A stretch of 44,904 nucleotides of DNA from a virus, in the IMG/VR virus record IMGVR_UViG_3300020180_000033, positions 1-44,904 of that record; one strand, given 5' to 3'. A program made the position numbers and the translations under genes. Within the stretch, counting starts at the first letter, position 1; the number at the start of each line of letters is the position of its first letter. Positions 1 to 8,492 of this stretch are shown in pieces. The notes beneath the pieces are model-generated. The model was not told where the DNA came from and searched no databases. It saw only the letters and a program-made list of their open reading frames with translations.

Positions 1-49
1 CCATCGTCATTCCTTGAGCGTTTCGAAAGTTTACGTTAGGGTAACCAAC

Positions 50-580
50 ATGGATCGTGGTTTTAATGACGGCATCCCCATGCGGGGCGACCTTACGATC
101 GTCGTGCGCGACGCCAAATCAGGCAAAGAGCGCAAACGAATCGAAATCCGCAACAAGATCACTTTCCTTGCTGCAGACGTTTTGGTCGAGCTGCTTGCAC
201 AACGCGCGACCGATCCTGCCGCGAGCGCCAACACCATCTTCTCGATGCGGATGGGCACGTCGAACACGGCTGCGTCTAGGGCAGACACCAACCTCGGGGC
301 TTACATCATCGGCAAGGAGCTGGCCGATGTCGACAAGGTCACCGGCGTCCCCGGCGAGCTGCAATTCTCGTCGACCTTGGAAGCAGTGGACGCCAACGGC
401 AATACGCTGCAGGAAGCGGGGCTGTTCACGGCGGGTGACGCAGTTACGCCAACGCCCAGTGACACTCCTGGCGTAGCTGCGGGTGACCCGCGCATGTTCG
501 CACGTCAAACACACCCCGCGATCATCAAGACGGTCGCAATCACGGTCGAGTACAGCTGGCGAATCGCCTTTACCGCGTAA
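50..580 (+). CDS. Short phage virion protein (tail/baseplate-like), start uncertain
   Basis: I do not recognise a named family with certainty. The product of about 176 residues is mainly beta and turn-rich. It has an N-terminal stretch around RGDLTIVVRD and an aromatic, basic end (YSWRIAFTA), which looks like the small structural proteins lying beside tail fibers in tailed phages. It is followed after 15 bp by the tail spike gene on the same strand, which supports a tail or baseplate role. The reading frame is open to the left edge of the window. A TTG at 14 is in frame and the gene could begin outside the window. I chose ATG 50 because the conserved-looking protein starts there, although it has no good ribosome binding site. 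Role is inferred from position. Confidence 0.6.
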   Translation: MDRGFNDGIPMRGDLTIVVRDAKSGKERKRIEIRNKITFLAADVLVELLAQRATDPAASANTIFSMRMGTSNTAASRADTNLGAYIIGKELADVDKVTGVPGELQFSSTLEAVDANGNTLQEAGLFTAGDAVTPTPSDTPGVAAGDPRMFARQTHPAIIKTVAITVEYSWRIAFTA

Positions 581-595
581 TCAAGGAAATCCACG

Positions 596-3595
596 ATGTC
601 TACAGGCACCTACCGTCAATTTCCAGTTTACGCCGAAGACGAGACCGGCTTCAGCGATTCTGATGCCGCCGAGCCCATTGTCGACGGGGAGGCTGTAAGC
701 GCGACGATTTTCAATCGTCCGATTGACAACCTGCGTCTGCGCACCGAAAAGGTGCGCGGTGCCATCGAGGACTTGGCGTACCTCGCTGACGCAGACCGCG
801 CGCTGATCGTCGCAGGTCCGGGCAAGGTCACCTGGCCTGGCTCGGTGACGGCAGGCGCGTCCGGTATCTTTGTCCTCAGTGATGTCCTCTATGTCATCCC
901 CGCGCTGACACGGGGAGGCGTGCAGGTTTCGCCCGTGCCTCCGACCGCCTCGTCGTTCGGCACCCTATCACTCGACAGAGCCACAGGCAGCTCTGCCGCA
1001 ATTCTGGTGACCAGTCTCCTCCGTGACTTCCAGGGGGGGCACAAGCTCAACATCACGGTCGTATCGGGCACGGTGTACAGTTGCGTGCTGGCGGATGAAG
1101 AGACGATGTCCATCGTTATCACCGCGACCGCCTCGACGGACTTGACGACAATCATCAATTCGCTCAACGCATTGGTGAATGCGAACACGGACAATATTTG
1201 TACAGCAGCGTTGCAAGGCGGTGCCTTGGGCGCTGACCTTATCGAACGCCCGCAATCCATTCGTCGTCAAACGGGAAACCATGACGCGGAGGCGCACGCG
1301 ATCACGCCGGCTCAACTCGCGGCGTTCTTCGCAATCGGCGGGAACCCCCTCCTGGAGGGTGACTCGCTCTGCGTCCAGTACAGCACATTGATCGATACTT
1401 CGCCTGCCACTGACGGCGGGCGACGCCAATCGATCCCGGAGAATTCCAACACGTCGGTTCTCACCGCGTCGTTGTTCAACTCCCGTGTGAGTCCGGATCG
1501 GTTGGTCAACGCGATCCCGGTTTGCAAGGTGGTTGACGGACGCCTTTGTTTCATTTCAGGGCAGCAAATTTTCGCGGGGGCTATCGCCGTTGACCTCGGC
1601 GGTGGCGTCGGTTCCGTCGCGCTCACGGACATCATGAGCAGCGTCGTCATGAACGACGGCAGCCTCGAATTCAGCCAAGGTGCGCACGCTGGCTTGACGT
1701 TCTCGGTGAACGGCGGCACGTACTGGATGAACGGCATCAAGACCACTAAAGCCGTGGACACCACGCTGCTCGCGGATGCGACAACGAACTACGTCTACAT
1801 CGACACCGACGGCGACCTGAAGGACACAACATCGGCGTCGACCGCGACTACGCTGCCTCGTTTGGTCTTGTACAAGGCAGTCACGGCAGGCGGCGCAATC
1901 ACAACTATCACCGATTTGCGTCGGTTCCACACGCGTTTCAATAGCCGAAAGTTTATCACCGTAGGTACTTACGGGGACTTCCAAATGCTCGAGAACGCCG
2001 TCGCATGGGTCGTCATGATGCGTTCTGTGGGTGAGGACTCGCCGTTGGAGATCGTCATCCAAGGCGACGTCACGATGACGTCACAGATCGTGCTCACCGA
2101 CAGCGTGACTATTCGTGCCAACGAACCAGGACAAGGACACATCAACACACCGTCGGGTGTTGCCGCGTTCTCTGTTCAATCGGGAACCGTTGACGACGTC
2201 ATCTTCGAGAACATCCGTTTCAACGTTCCTACTGCCGTCGGATCCGGGTTGATTGACATCGGCGGTACCGCCGCGTGCAATACGTGGGAGTTGAATCGTT
2301 GCCGCATCAACGGCGGACGCGGCGTCCACGCGATCGAGGTTATCTCAACCGCTGCGCACAACGGTTGGAGGATCCGTGATTGTGAATTCTTCGGCATGGC
2401 GCACACAGCGATCACGCTGTCTATTGCACTAGAACAGATGTCCAACGCTGTCATCAGCGGCAACAAGATCACGGGCGGGTTGGGTGACGCGTTTGACGCG
2501 GGTATTTTCGTTGGCTACGACTCACACAACAACTGCATCGAAAAAAACCACATTGAAACAGGCGGAATCGCGATTGCCGTGTCGGACGATAACCTCGCGT
2601 CTTCGTTGACCGCGGTATGCACAGGAAATCAGGTCTCAAACAACTACGTCACGGGTGCTTTCAACACAAACGCAGTTCAGATTTGCGGTGAAACCCTTCT
2701 CGAAGGAAACCACGTTTCCGCGTGTGACCCAGGCTCGAGCACCAACGGTGTTGTTAGTGTTTGGGGAAACGGCGGCCCCGTCGTTATCCAAAACAACCAC
2801 ATCCTTAACTGGGCGCAAGGCGCTGCGATCGAGTTTAACGACGATTTCTACAGCTCGCTCGTCGCGAACAACGTACTTCGTACGACTCTCGAGACCGCTG
2901 ACTTTGGCTTGTACGACGTAACCAGTAACCTGGGGCCGATGACAGTCGTTGGAAACATCATCGACCTGTCCGGCGCGGCTGTCCCCGCCGGATCCCCTAG
3001 CGGGGTTGCTGTTGGACTCAACGCGCGCCAGGGTGTCTCCGTGTCGGGTAACATGTTTCGCGGCGTGGGCACCGTCGGCCTTCCGTCAGCCGGAATCATC
3101 GCGCTGGGCGCCAACGCTAGTATCGTCGGAAACATCTTCAACCACTGCTATGGCGTGCCTTACGCGGTTGGTACGACCCCGGTTATCGCAGGTAATCAAG
3201 GAAACAGCGGCGGCAGCACTAACGCGGATGTGTCTCGGCTGGATAACGCTGGCGCTGTTTGCCATTACGGCTTCCAGCGTTCCGAAGCGTTGGCCACGTT
3301 GACCACTGCTTCGATTACGCTCAATCAGAACTGTTCTACTCTGTTCGTTGCATGTCCCGGAGGAACAACACACGTCATCGGTGGATTCACGGGAGGGCGA
3401 AAGGGGCGTCGTATCGAGGTTTGGAATACCGGCACCACGACGGTTGATATCGGACACGAGGACGGTCTCATCGGGACTGCGACGGACCGCATTCACTGCT
3501 CGGGCACGGCAGACATCACCGTGCCGGCAAAGAGTTGTGTGGTTGTAACCTACGACGACGACATCAGCCGTTGGCGCGCAGCCCGGTTGACCTAA
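596..3595 (+). CDS. Tail spike / tail fiber with parallel beta-helix domain
   Basis: A 999-residue secreted-free structural protein. The first 120 or so residues look like a particle-binding head. A beta-rich middle with Gly/Ser/Thr-rich strands follows. From about residue 450 there are many short repeating turns of the form xxISGNxI, xxVSNNYV and xxVVGNII, typical of right-handed parallel beta-helix (pectate-lyase-like) tail spikes. Such proteins trimerise and bind, and often depolymerise, host surface polysaccharide. No catalytic residues can be assigned by eye. The C-terminal 100 residues (after about 900) resemble a beta-sandwich cap. The start ATG at 596 follows AAGGAAA with good spacing. 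It ends against the minus-strand gene, sharing the tetranucleotide CTAA at 3592-3595. Structural class is well supported; the receptor and any enzyme activity are unknown. Confidence 0.85.
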   Translation: MSTGTYRQFPVYAEDETGFSDSDAAEPIVDGEAVSATIFNRPIDNLRLRTEKVRGAIEDLAYLADADRALIVAGPGKVTWPGSVTAGASGIFVLSDVLYVIPALTRGGVQVSPVPPTASSFGTLSLDRATGSSAAILVTSLLRDFQGGHKLNITVVSGTVYSCVLADEETMSIVITATASTDLTTIINSLNALVNANTDNICTAALQGGALGADLIERPQSIRRQTGNHDAEAHAITPAQLAAFFAIGGNPLLEGDSLCVQYSTLIDTSPATDGGRRQSIPENSNTSVLTASLFNSRVSPDRLVNAIPVCKVVDGRLCFISGQQIFAGAIAVDLGGGVGSVALTDIMSSVVMNDGSLEFSQGAHAGLTFSVNGGTYWMNGIKTTKAVDTTLLADATTNYVYIDTDGDLKDTTSASTATTLPRLVLYKAVTAGGAITTITDLRRFHTRFNSRKFITVGTYGDFQMLENAVAWVVMMRSVGEDSPLEIVIQGDVTMTSQIVLTDSVTIRANEPGQGHINTPSGVAAFSVQSGTVDDVIFENIRFNVPTAVGSGLIDIGGTAACNTWELNRCRINGGRGVHAIEVISTAAHNGWRIRDCEFFGMAHTAITLSIALEQMSNAVISGNKITGGLGDAFDAGIFVGYDSHNNCIEKNHIETGGIAIAVSDDNLASSLTAVCTGNQVSNNYVTGAFNTNAVQICGETLLEGNHVSACDPGSSTNGVVSVWGNGGPVVIQNNHILNWAQGAAIEFNDDFYSSLVANNVLRTTLETADFGLYDVTSNLGPMTVVGNIIDLSGAAVPAGSPSGVAVGLNARQGVSVSGNMFRGVGTVGLPSAGIIALGANASIVGNIFNHCYGVPYAVGTTPVIAGNQGNSGGSTNADVSRLDNAGAVCHYGFQRSEALATLTTASITLNQNCSTLFVACPGGTTHVIGGFTGGRKGRRIEVWNTGTTTVDIGHEDGLIGTATDRIHCSGTADITVPAKSCVVVTYDDDISRWRAARLT

Positions 3596-3870
3596 ACCTC
3601 CCGGATGATCGATTCGCCGCCACCGCCGATGTAGTGGCAGCCGAACTCGACCCATCTAACGCGCTCCCCCAAACGACGGAACTCAACGACCATGCCCCCT
3701 TTCGGGGGCATTTTCTTGTCCGGCGAGTGCCAGTCGTACAGCTCGCGCACCACGACTTCGTCGTAGACGTGATGCTCGATCGAGTGGGAGCCCTCGCCCT
3801 TCTTGAGGTAGTAGAAGGCTAGCCTCTTGAGGACCTCGGTGATGCCGAGCTTGTGCTCGACCCGGCTCAT
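3592..3870 (-). CDS. Small hypothetical protein (92 aa)
   Basis: No family recognised. The protein is 92 residues, basic and soluble, with no membrane segment or cysteine cluster. It starts helical (VEHKLGITEVLKRLAFYYLKK) and ends beta-rich with a GGGGES segment near the C-terminus. The start ATG at 3870 overlaps the stop of the upstream small cysteine-rich gene (ATGA), which indicates translational coupling and decides the start. A longer in-frame extension upstream lies inside the neighbouring gene and is not needed. It ends head-on with the tail spike gene. Confidence 0.65.
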   Translation of the reverse strand: MSRVEHKLGITEVLKRLAFYYLKKGEGSHSIEHHVYDEVVVRELYDWHSPDKKMPPKGGMVVEFRRLGERVRWVEFGCHYIGGGGESIIREV

Positions 3871-4094
3871 TCGGATTTCCCGAACGCCTTCTGTTCCATT
3901 TCGAGCGCGGAGTACTGGTTGTAGATCAGCCGTCCGATTTCGTTTTGCTTCAGCACGACCTTGCAGGTCTTTACACCGGAAATGCACTCCGGACAGATTG
4001 CGCCCACGACGACTTCGCCTTGACGGATCACCAGACCATCGGTGATGCTGACGCCAGGCCCGAACTCACTCTCACAATTGTTGCATTTGCGCAT
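3867..4094 (-). CDS. Small zinc-ribbon-like protein (75 aa)
   Basis: Starts MRKCNNCESEFGPG and carries a second pair, CPECISG, about 30 residues later, giving two CxxC knuckles typical of a zinc ribbon. The rest is short and helical at the C-terminus (IGRLIYNQYSALEMEQKAF). Small zinc ribbons in phages often bind nucleic acid or act as adaptors of transcription proteins, but nothing here fixes the role. A TTG at 4130 would extend it through the terminator hairpin, so I chose ATG 4094 although no strong ribosome binding site precedes it. It is coupled to the next gene by an ATGA overlap. Confidence 0.65.
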   Translation of the reverse strand: MRKCNNCESEFGPGVSITDGLVIRQGEVVVGAICPECISGVKTCKVVLKQNEIGRLIYNQYSALEMEQKAFGKSE

Positions 4095-4118
4095 TTTGTG
4101 AATGTACCAAAAGAAGAA

Positions 4119-4144
4119 GGGTCCCTTCAATCAAGAAGGGACCC
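4119..4144 (-). terminator. Rho-independent terminator after ribonucleotide reductase
   Basis: Perfect 10-bp inverted repeat (GGGTCCCTTC / GAAGGGACCC) with a 6-nt loop. On the minus strand it is followed by TTCTTCTTTT. It lies 20 bp past the stop of the reductase gene. Confidence 0.85.
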
Positions 4145-4164
4145 CAAATCAATCGAGTTGTTCG

Positions 4165-6486
4165 CTAGAACTTGACTTCGCAAGCACCGCCGGCACAGGC
4201 CGCCTCGCCGGTGAGGTTCGTCCCGTCTTCCAACTCCAGGATCGCCGTGTAGTCGACAGGCTTGTAGTACGCGATGAGCTGGTTGTATCGCGCTTCATCC
4301 GCCTCGGTGACCACGGCTTCATTGGGAGCGAACGCGTAGTCCTTGTCACTCGTCGCGGCGATCAGGCTGACGCCTGTAAAGAACTCCCGGTTGTCCCAGA
4401 TGTAATCTGCAACCGCGTCCCATTCGTCCGGATGCACGTGAACCGTGTTGGACACGTTGTGCGTTAGTCCAGGAGAGACGCTCGTGTCCGCGGTGCCTGG
4501 AAGCACCCAGTTTTGTTGGGTGCTGCGTACCATGTCGAGGAACGTGAGCGCCGTCAGGTCCTCCTTGAGGACCGCACCGGGAGGAGCCTCGACAGGGAAC
4601 TCGATGACGAATTTCCCGTCGGGCTTCTTTACGCACATGTGCGGGTTGACCGCCTTGAACGCGAGGAAGACCGTTTCCATCTCGTCGGCAGTCACGCGTC
4701 GAATGTAGCGACGGGCGTGGTGCGCGTGATGCCCAGATCCAACGCAGCCCAGCTCGAGGGACGTGGTCCCTGACGGCTTGACGCAGGTGGTTCGCGCTGC
4801 GGGACGAATGCCGATGCGGGCAGCGTATTCGGCGTTCCACTGTTTTACCTTGAGCGCCATCTCGCGCTGCAACTCCGGGTCACACGAGATCTCGCTAGCG
4901 TCGAGCATTCCGGTCATGCCGATGCCGAGAAGCGCCTCACGCTCTGCGATGACCTCGCTCTGCCAGCCCAGGTACGCCATGTCCGTGTACGCCGCCTGCA
5001 GGGTTCCGATGATCGCGGCGGCCTTGGCGGCGACCTCGAAGTCGGCGGGCGACTTGAACATCGCCGCGTTGATCTCGCACAGGTTGCAGAACGCCCAGCC
5101 GGTGATGACGTCGCCCATCTTTACATCGGGAATCGACTTGCCTCGATCGGCACGCTGCGCGAGCAGTTCGATGAGCTTGCCGTCGACGACAATCTTGGGG
5201 TTGAGGCCGATCTCGGCACAGGGGTTTGTGCCGTGGTCGAAGTCGCTGCAGAAGTAGAAGCCCGGCTCGCCCCACTCCTTGGTCATCTGGATGATCCGCT
5301 TGAACTGTTTCTTCTTCACTTCGTCACGCTTGAGCATGACGCTGTTGTTCGCGTTCGAGCGCCACGGGTGGGTCTTCCACCAGGAGCCAGTCTTGGCGTT
5401 GACCATCTCGCTGTCGTCGAGCGAGAACAGGCAGATCATCGCGGAGCGTCGGATACCGCCGCTGAGCACAGCGTCAGCTGCGTGACACATGACATCGTGA
5501 CACTCGATGGGGCGGAGCTTTCGGCCCTGCGCTCCGTCGAGGATCTTGCGAACCTGCTCGAGGGACTCCTTGAGCCTGCGATGCCCGGGGGCGCGTCCTC
5601 CGCTGGTCTTGAGCGGCGTGCCCTTCTTGCGGATCAGCGCGTAGTTGAACTCGATGTTGTAGCCCTCGACGTAGCTCATCATGAGCGCGTAGAGCGCATC
5701 GGCCCAACCCTCGATCGAATCCGCGATGGTGTGGTGCACGACGTTGTCGACGTCGATGAACTTCAGCGGGGGCAGCTTGTCGACGTGCTCGAACTGCACG
5801 GAATAGCCAACGCCGGAGCCGCACAGGAGGAGGAACATCGCCTCCGCGAAAACACGAGGACGATCGATGAACGAAAAAGTGCAGTTGTAGATGCGGTTGT
5901 TGACTGCTTCAACGGCCGCGCCGCCGAACTGCATCGAACGCATCGACGGCAGCACCCGCTTCTCGAGCACCTGATCGAACGCCCAGCAGATGTCTGCGTC
6001 GAGGCCTACGACATGGGCGAACTTACGTCGATGCATCTCCCGGACTCGTACCACCGTCTCGTGGTACAGCTCGCGCCGCATCTCTGCTTGGATGTGGCGG
6101 GCGTACTTCGAGTGGTGGATGTACTCTGACACGGCAAGCGGGTCAGGCGTGTGGCGTTGCTGTCTGCGCTCCGCGTGCTTCTCCCGGTAAACGATGTACG
6201 CCCTCGCCACGGCGAAGTGGCGGAACTTCATCAGCGCGATTTCGACGGCGTCTTGGATCTGCTCGACGTCGGCCACTTCGGCGCTGAGGGTGTTGATCGC
6301 GAGTGCAACGACCTTGCGTACCTTCGCTTCGTCGACCGTGCCTTCCGCCTCTTCCCATGCTTTCCGGATAGCGCACTCAATCTTGTGTGAGTCGAACACC
6401 TGCAGCGTAGCCCCGTCACGCTTCCGGACCTGAAGAGGTTCCGCTGTTTCCTTGAATGCCGGGTGATTGAGCACGCTGATGTCCAT
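4165..6486 (-). CDS. nrdJ: Adenosylcobalamin-dependent (class II) ribonucleoside-triphosphate reductase
   Basis: Reduces ribonucleotides to deoxyribonucleotides for phage DNA synthesis. At 773 residues it matches the monomeric class II size. An ATP-cone occupies about residues 18-110 (VRKRDGATLQVF then helices), normally the allosteric activity switch. Catalytic features: C202 in RIYNCTFSF, C423 and E425 in NPCAEIGL, the cysteines of CNLCEIN, the GSGVGYSVQ segment, and a YIRRV motif typical of the monomeric class II group. The tail ends with C764 and C769 (CAGGAC), the pair that passes electrons to the active site. No class I small subunit or class III activase is present, in keeping with class II. 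The start ATG 6486 has TAGGAAAAG upstream and follows the resolvase gene after 11 bp, so the two are co-transcribed. No thioredoxin lies in the window, so reducing power probably comes from elsewhere. Class II assignment is from motif memory, not a search. Confidence 0.9.
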   Translation of the reverse strand: MDISVLNHPAFKETAEPLQVRKRDGATLQVFDSHKIECAIRKAWEEAEGTVDEAKVRKVVALAINTLSAEVADVEQIQDAVEIALMKFRHFAVARAYIVYREKHAERRQQRHTPDPLAVSEYIHHSKYARHIQAEMRRELYHETVVRVREMHRRKFAHVVGLDADICWAFDQVLEKRVLPSMRSMQFGGAAVEAVNNRIYNCTFSFIDRPRVFAEAMFLLLCGSGVGYSVQFEHVDKLPPLKFIDVDNVVHHTIADSIEGWADALYALMMSYVEGYNIEFNYALIRKKGTPLKTSGGRAPGHRRLKESLEQVRKILDGAQGRKLRPIECHDVMCHAADAVLSGGIRRSAMICLFSLDDSEMVNAKTGSWWKTHPWRSNANNSVMLKRDEVKKKQFKRIIQMTKEWGEPGFYFCSDFDHGTNPCAEIGLNPKIVVDGKLIELLAQRADRGKSIPDVKMGDVITGWAFCNLCEINAAMFKSPADFEVAAKAAAIIGTLQAAYTDMAYLGWQSEVIAEREALLGIGMTGMLDASEISCDPELQREMALKVKQWNAEYAARIGIRPAARTTCVKPSGTTSLELGCVGSGHHAHHARRYIRRVTADEMETVFLAFKAVNPHMCVKKPDGKFVIEFPVEAPPGAVLKEDLTALTFLDMVRSTQQNWVLPGTADTSVSPGLTHNVSNTVHVHPDEWDAVADYIWDNREFFTGVSLIAATSDKDYAFAPNEAVVTEADEARYNQLIAYYKPVDYTAILELEDGTNLTGEAACAGGACEVKF

Positions 6487-6497
6487 GGGGTCTTTTC

Positions 6498-7046
6498 CTA
6501 GATGGAGTTTTTAACGACGCGTCGGATACGGCGCGCGGGTTTCTTCGGCTTTGGAAAACGCAAGGAATGCAAAACCTCGAGTTGCGCTCGGTTAGGAGGC
6601 GCTAGCTCGAGGTGATAGCAACGGGCGATCTGCGACAGGAAAAACGCGTCCGCCTGGTTGTCGTCGGACGTGACAAAACCAGCCCGCTTGGCTGCCTCAA
6701 CCATGTCTTCTTTTTCGGCACTGGCGTTTCCCGTGGCGAATTTCTTGAGAGAGACCGGCGGCACGACGACGTATGGGACTTCGTTTTCGAACATGAGCAG
6801 GCGAAGCACCCCGCCTACTTCGCCTAGTTCGAAAACTCGGCCGACACTATTATAGGAGTAGCCCTCGACTGCTCCAAACAAGACACTGAGCCCGAGTAAA
6901 GGCGCCACGCGGCTCTTTACGTACGCAAGGCGTTCAACGTCTCGGCATTTCCCAGGGATCACCGTCTCATGGTGTTCTACCTGTCCGTTCGGGCGGACCC
7001 GGCACAAGCCGGTTGCGTTCAAGCTCTGGTCGATCCCCAAGTACAT
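6498..7046 (-). CDS. RuvC-like Holliday junction resolvase
   Basis: A 182-residue RNase H-fold nuclease. It opens with MYLGIDQSLNATGLC, where the aspartate of GIDQS is the first metal ligand. E (VEGYSY) follows, then SAEKEDM and a DDNQADAFFLSQIA segment giving the last acidic residues, the usual D...E...D-D order of RuvC. It resolves branched DNA during recombination or before packaging. The C-terminal end is very basic (KPKKPARRIRRVVK), fitting DNA binding. Start ATG 7046 has GAGG eight bases upstream; longer in-frame extensions are rejected for that reason. It leads the two-gene operon with the reductase. Its start codon lies in a CATG that is also an ATG on the plus strand. Confidence 0.85.
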   Translation of the reverse strand: MYLGIDQSLNATGLCRVRPNGQVEHHETVIPGKCRDVERLAYVKSRVAPLLGLSVLFGAVEGYSYNSVGRVFELGEVGGVLRLLMFENEVPYVVVPPVSLKKFATGNASAEKEDMVEAAKRAGFVTSDDNQADAFFLSQIARCYHLELAPPNRAQLEVLHSLRFPKPKKPARRIRRVVKNSI

Positions 7047-7062
7047 GAGCGAAACCTCGGTG

Positions 7063-7068
7063 TACCAT
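7063..7068 (+). promoter_or_regulatory. Candidate -10 box (TACCAT) for a leaderless gene
   Basis: TACCAT lies exactly six bases before ATG 7075, which lacks a ribosome binding site. This is the same geometry as at 12332, 13325 and 41073. No clear -35 element is visible. Confidence 0.4.
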
Positions 7069-7074
7069 GCGGCA

Positions 7075-7446
7075 ATGGCGGTTTCATTCAGTTTGCGACA
7101 AATCACGTCGGTTGTTACGGGACCTCTTTACCGCGTGAACAATACGGTTGACGCGGCCACCGACGCCTCCCTGATGATCTTCGTGTTCAAAACGACGACA
7201 CAAGAATTCAGTCACTACGCAACGGTGGCAGACATTGAAACCTACCCCGATACGTACGCACAGGCCGTCTCAGACGGCGCAGCGTTCTATCGGCTTGCTT
7301 CAGTTGTTCGAGATTGGGGAACCGTCGAGGAAATGGAAGCAGATGTCGCGATGACCCTGAGTCGCACGCAGTTTCTCGCGAACGAGCTGAACGCCGTGCA
7401 AGTGGGCGTTTCGTCCGATACAACCACCGTCATCGTACCGGAGTGA
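7075..7446 (+). CDS. Small phage structural protein (123 aa)
   Basis: Not recognised as a named family. It is 123 residues, acidic and soluble: a beta-rich N-terminal half (TSVVTGPLYRVNNT, LMIFVFKTT) and a helical C-terminal half, with no signal peptide. It is followed after 3 bp by a coiled-coil gene, and both precede a terminator hairpin, so they form a two-gene plus-strand unit. In tailed phages such pairs near tail genes are usually tail or virion components; here that is inference. An ATG at 7045 is also in frame. I prefer 7075 because a TACCAT box sits six bases before it, which would give a leaderless mRNA; neither start has a ribosome binding site. Confidence 0.6.
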   Translation: MAVSFSLRQITSVVTGPLYRVNNTVDAATDASLMIFVFKTTTQEFSHYATVADIETYPDTYAQAVSDGAAFYRLASVVRDWGTVEEMEADVAMTLSRTQFLANELNAVQVGVSSDTTTVIVPE

Positions 7447-7449
7447 TTC

Positions 7450-8445
7450 ATGGCTACCCTTGAACAAACACGTCACGTTGAACTGGTTTCGGGAACGCGT
7501 CAGAGATTCGTCGTAACCAGTACGATGACGGGAGCCATCATTCCAGGACAGCTTCCCCACTTGGGCGTGTTCGTGATGCGTATCATCACGCGAGATGACC
7601 CCCAGGACGATACTTTCCAGCGTGTCGCTCGAATTGCAGACCTGAGTGAATTGCCGCTAGGCCGCGATGAGGGTCTCGACAGCGATGATGGTGTCGATAT
7701 TGACTACCTCGCCAGTATCGTAGTTTTGAACTACGACACGCTCTCTGAAGCGAAGCTGGCCTATGTCGCTATCAAAGACCGCGTCAATGCGTTGGTCACC
7801 GACTGGGTTGACTACATGCTGAACTTCGATGCGCCGATCATCTCACCCGAGATCTTCACGTTGCCGGATGTTGATGATTCGCAATTCGAGGTTCTGGCGG
7901 CTACATACAAGATCGCTAAGCAGGACCGCTATCAAAAGAACTTGCTGAAGCTCGAGGCCGACGCTGTGCTGACGCGTGCGACCGCCGACTACAACTACAA
8001 ACGTGCTCGTGAAGTCGAGCTGGATTCGATGGTGGCCAAGGGCATCATCGTCGATGCGGACATGAGCGCAGCGTCGAGCTTTCACGCCGCGTTGTTGTCG
8101 GAGGGAACGACCTTCCTGGCGGCAGCCGCGTGTGCAGCCGCGGGTGACAAGGCAGATTTCCAAGACGCGCTTAACACAGGGACAAACGAGACGAGCATCC
8201 TCGCTGCGTACGATGTTGACGTTGCGACCCTTACGGGACTCATCAACGGTTACGACGCGGCGCGCGTCGTAGAAGTGGCCGCCGCCAGCGCCGCGTTGGC
8301 GACCGCGCAGGCGGACCAGATCGCCAAGGCGCAGGCCTACACGACGGCGCAGACAACGGAGACCACGGCCCTTGCCGCCGTCATCGCCGTGTGTCCCGAC
8401 TTCGAGAAGAACTCGATCCCGTTTGTCGACGACACTGAGGTGTAG
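7450..8445 (+). CDS. Probable virion/tail-associated protein with C-terminal coiled coil
   Basis: 331 residues, no recognised enzyme motif. The first 110 residues are mixed alpha/beta. Residues about 110-180 are long charged helices. From about 200 the protein is Ala-rich and helical, with an Ala/Gln/Thr-rich segment (about 270-310) that reads as a coiled coil. Such Ala-rich helical bundles occur in phage tail, fiber-adaptor and head-tail proteins. It starts at ATG 7450 after CGGAGTGATTC, a normal ribosome binding site, directly behind the 123-residue gene. The next feature is a strong hairpin. Alternative: an internal virion protein. The role is inferred from composition and neighbours. Confidence 0.6.
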   Translation: MATLEQTRHVELVSGTRQRFVVTSTMTGAIIPGQLPHLGVFVMRIITRDDPQDDTFQRVARIADLSELPLGRDEGLDSDDGVDIDYLASIVVLNYDTLSEAKLAYVAIKDRVNALVTDWVDYMLNFDAPIISPEIFTLPDVDDSQFEVLAATYKIAKQDRYQKNLLKLEADAVLTRATADYNYKRAREVELDSMVAKGIIVDADMSAASSFHAALLSEGTTFLAAAACAAAGDKADFQDALNTGTNETSILAAYDVDVATLTGLINGYDAARVVEVAAASAALATAQADQIAKAQAYTTAQTTETTALAAVIAVCPDFEKNSIPFVDDTEV

Positions 8446-8457
8446 AAGCTAAAAAAA

Positions 8458-8489
8458 GAGGGCGCCGGGATGTTGTTCCCGGCGCCCTC
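8458..8489 (-). terminator. Strong terminator between convergent genes
   Basis: A 13-bp GC-rich perfect stem (GAGGGCGCCGGGA / TCCCGGCGCCCTC) with a 6-nt loop. A run of seven A on the plus strand becomes a U-tract for minus-strand transcripts, ending the gene at 8493. The hairpin may also stop plus-strand transcripts, but lacks a U-tract there. Confidence 0.9.
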
Positions 8490-8492
8490 AGA

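Noticed and set aside
4094-4130. TTG 4130 as the start of the small zinc-ribbon gene
   Set aside because: It would translate through the terminator hairpin; ATG 4094 begins the conserved cysteine region.
5233-6129. A 298-residue plus-strand frame inside the reductase gene
   Set aside because: It is antisense to a reductase with intact catalytic motifs throughout.
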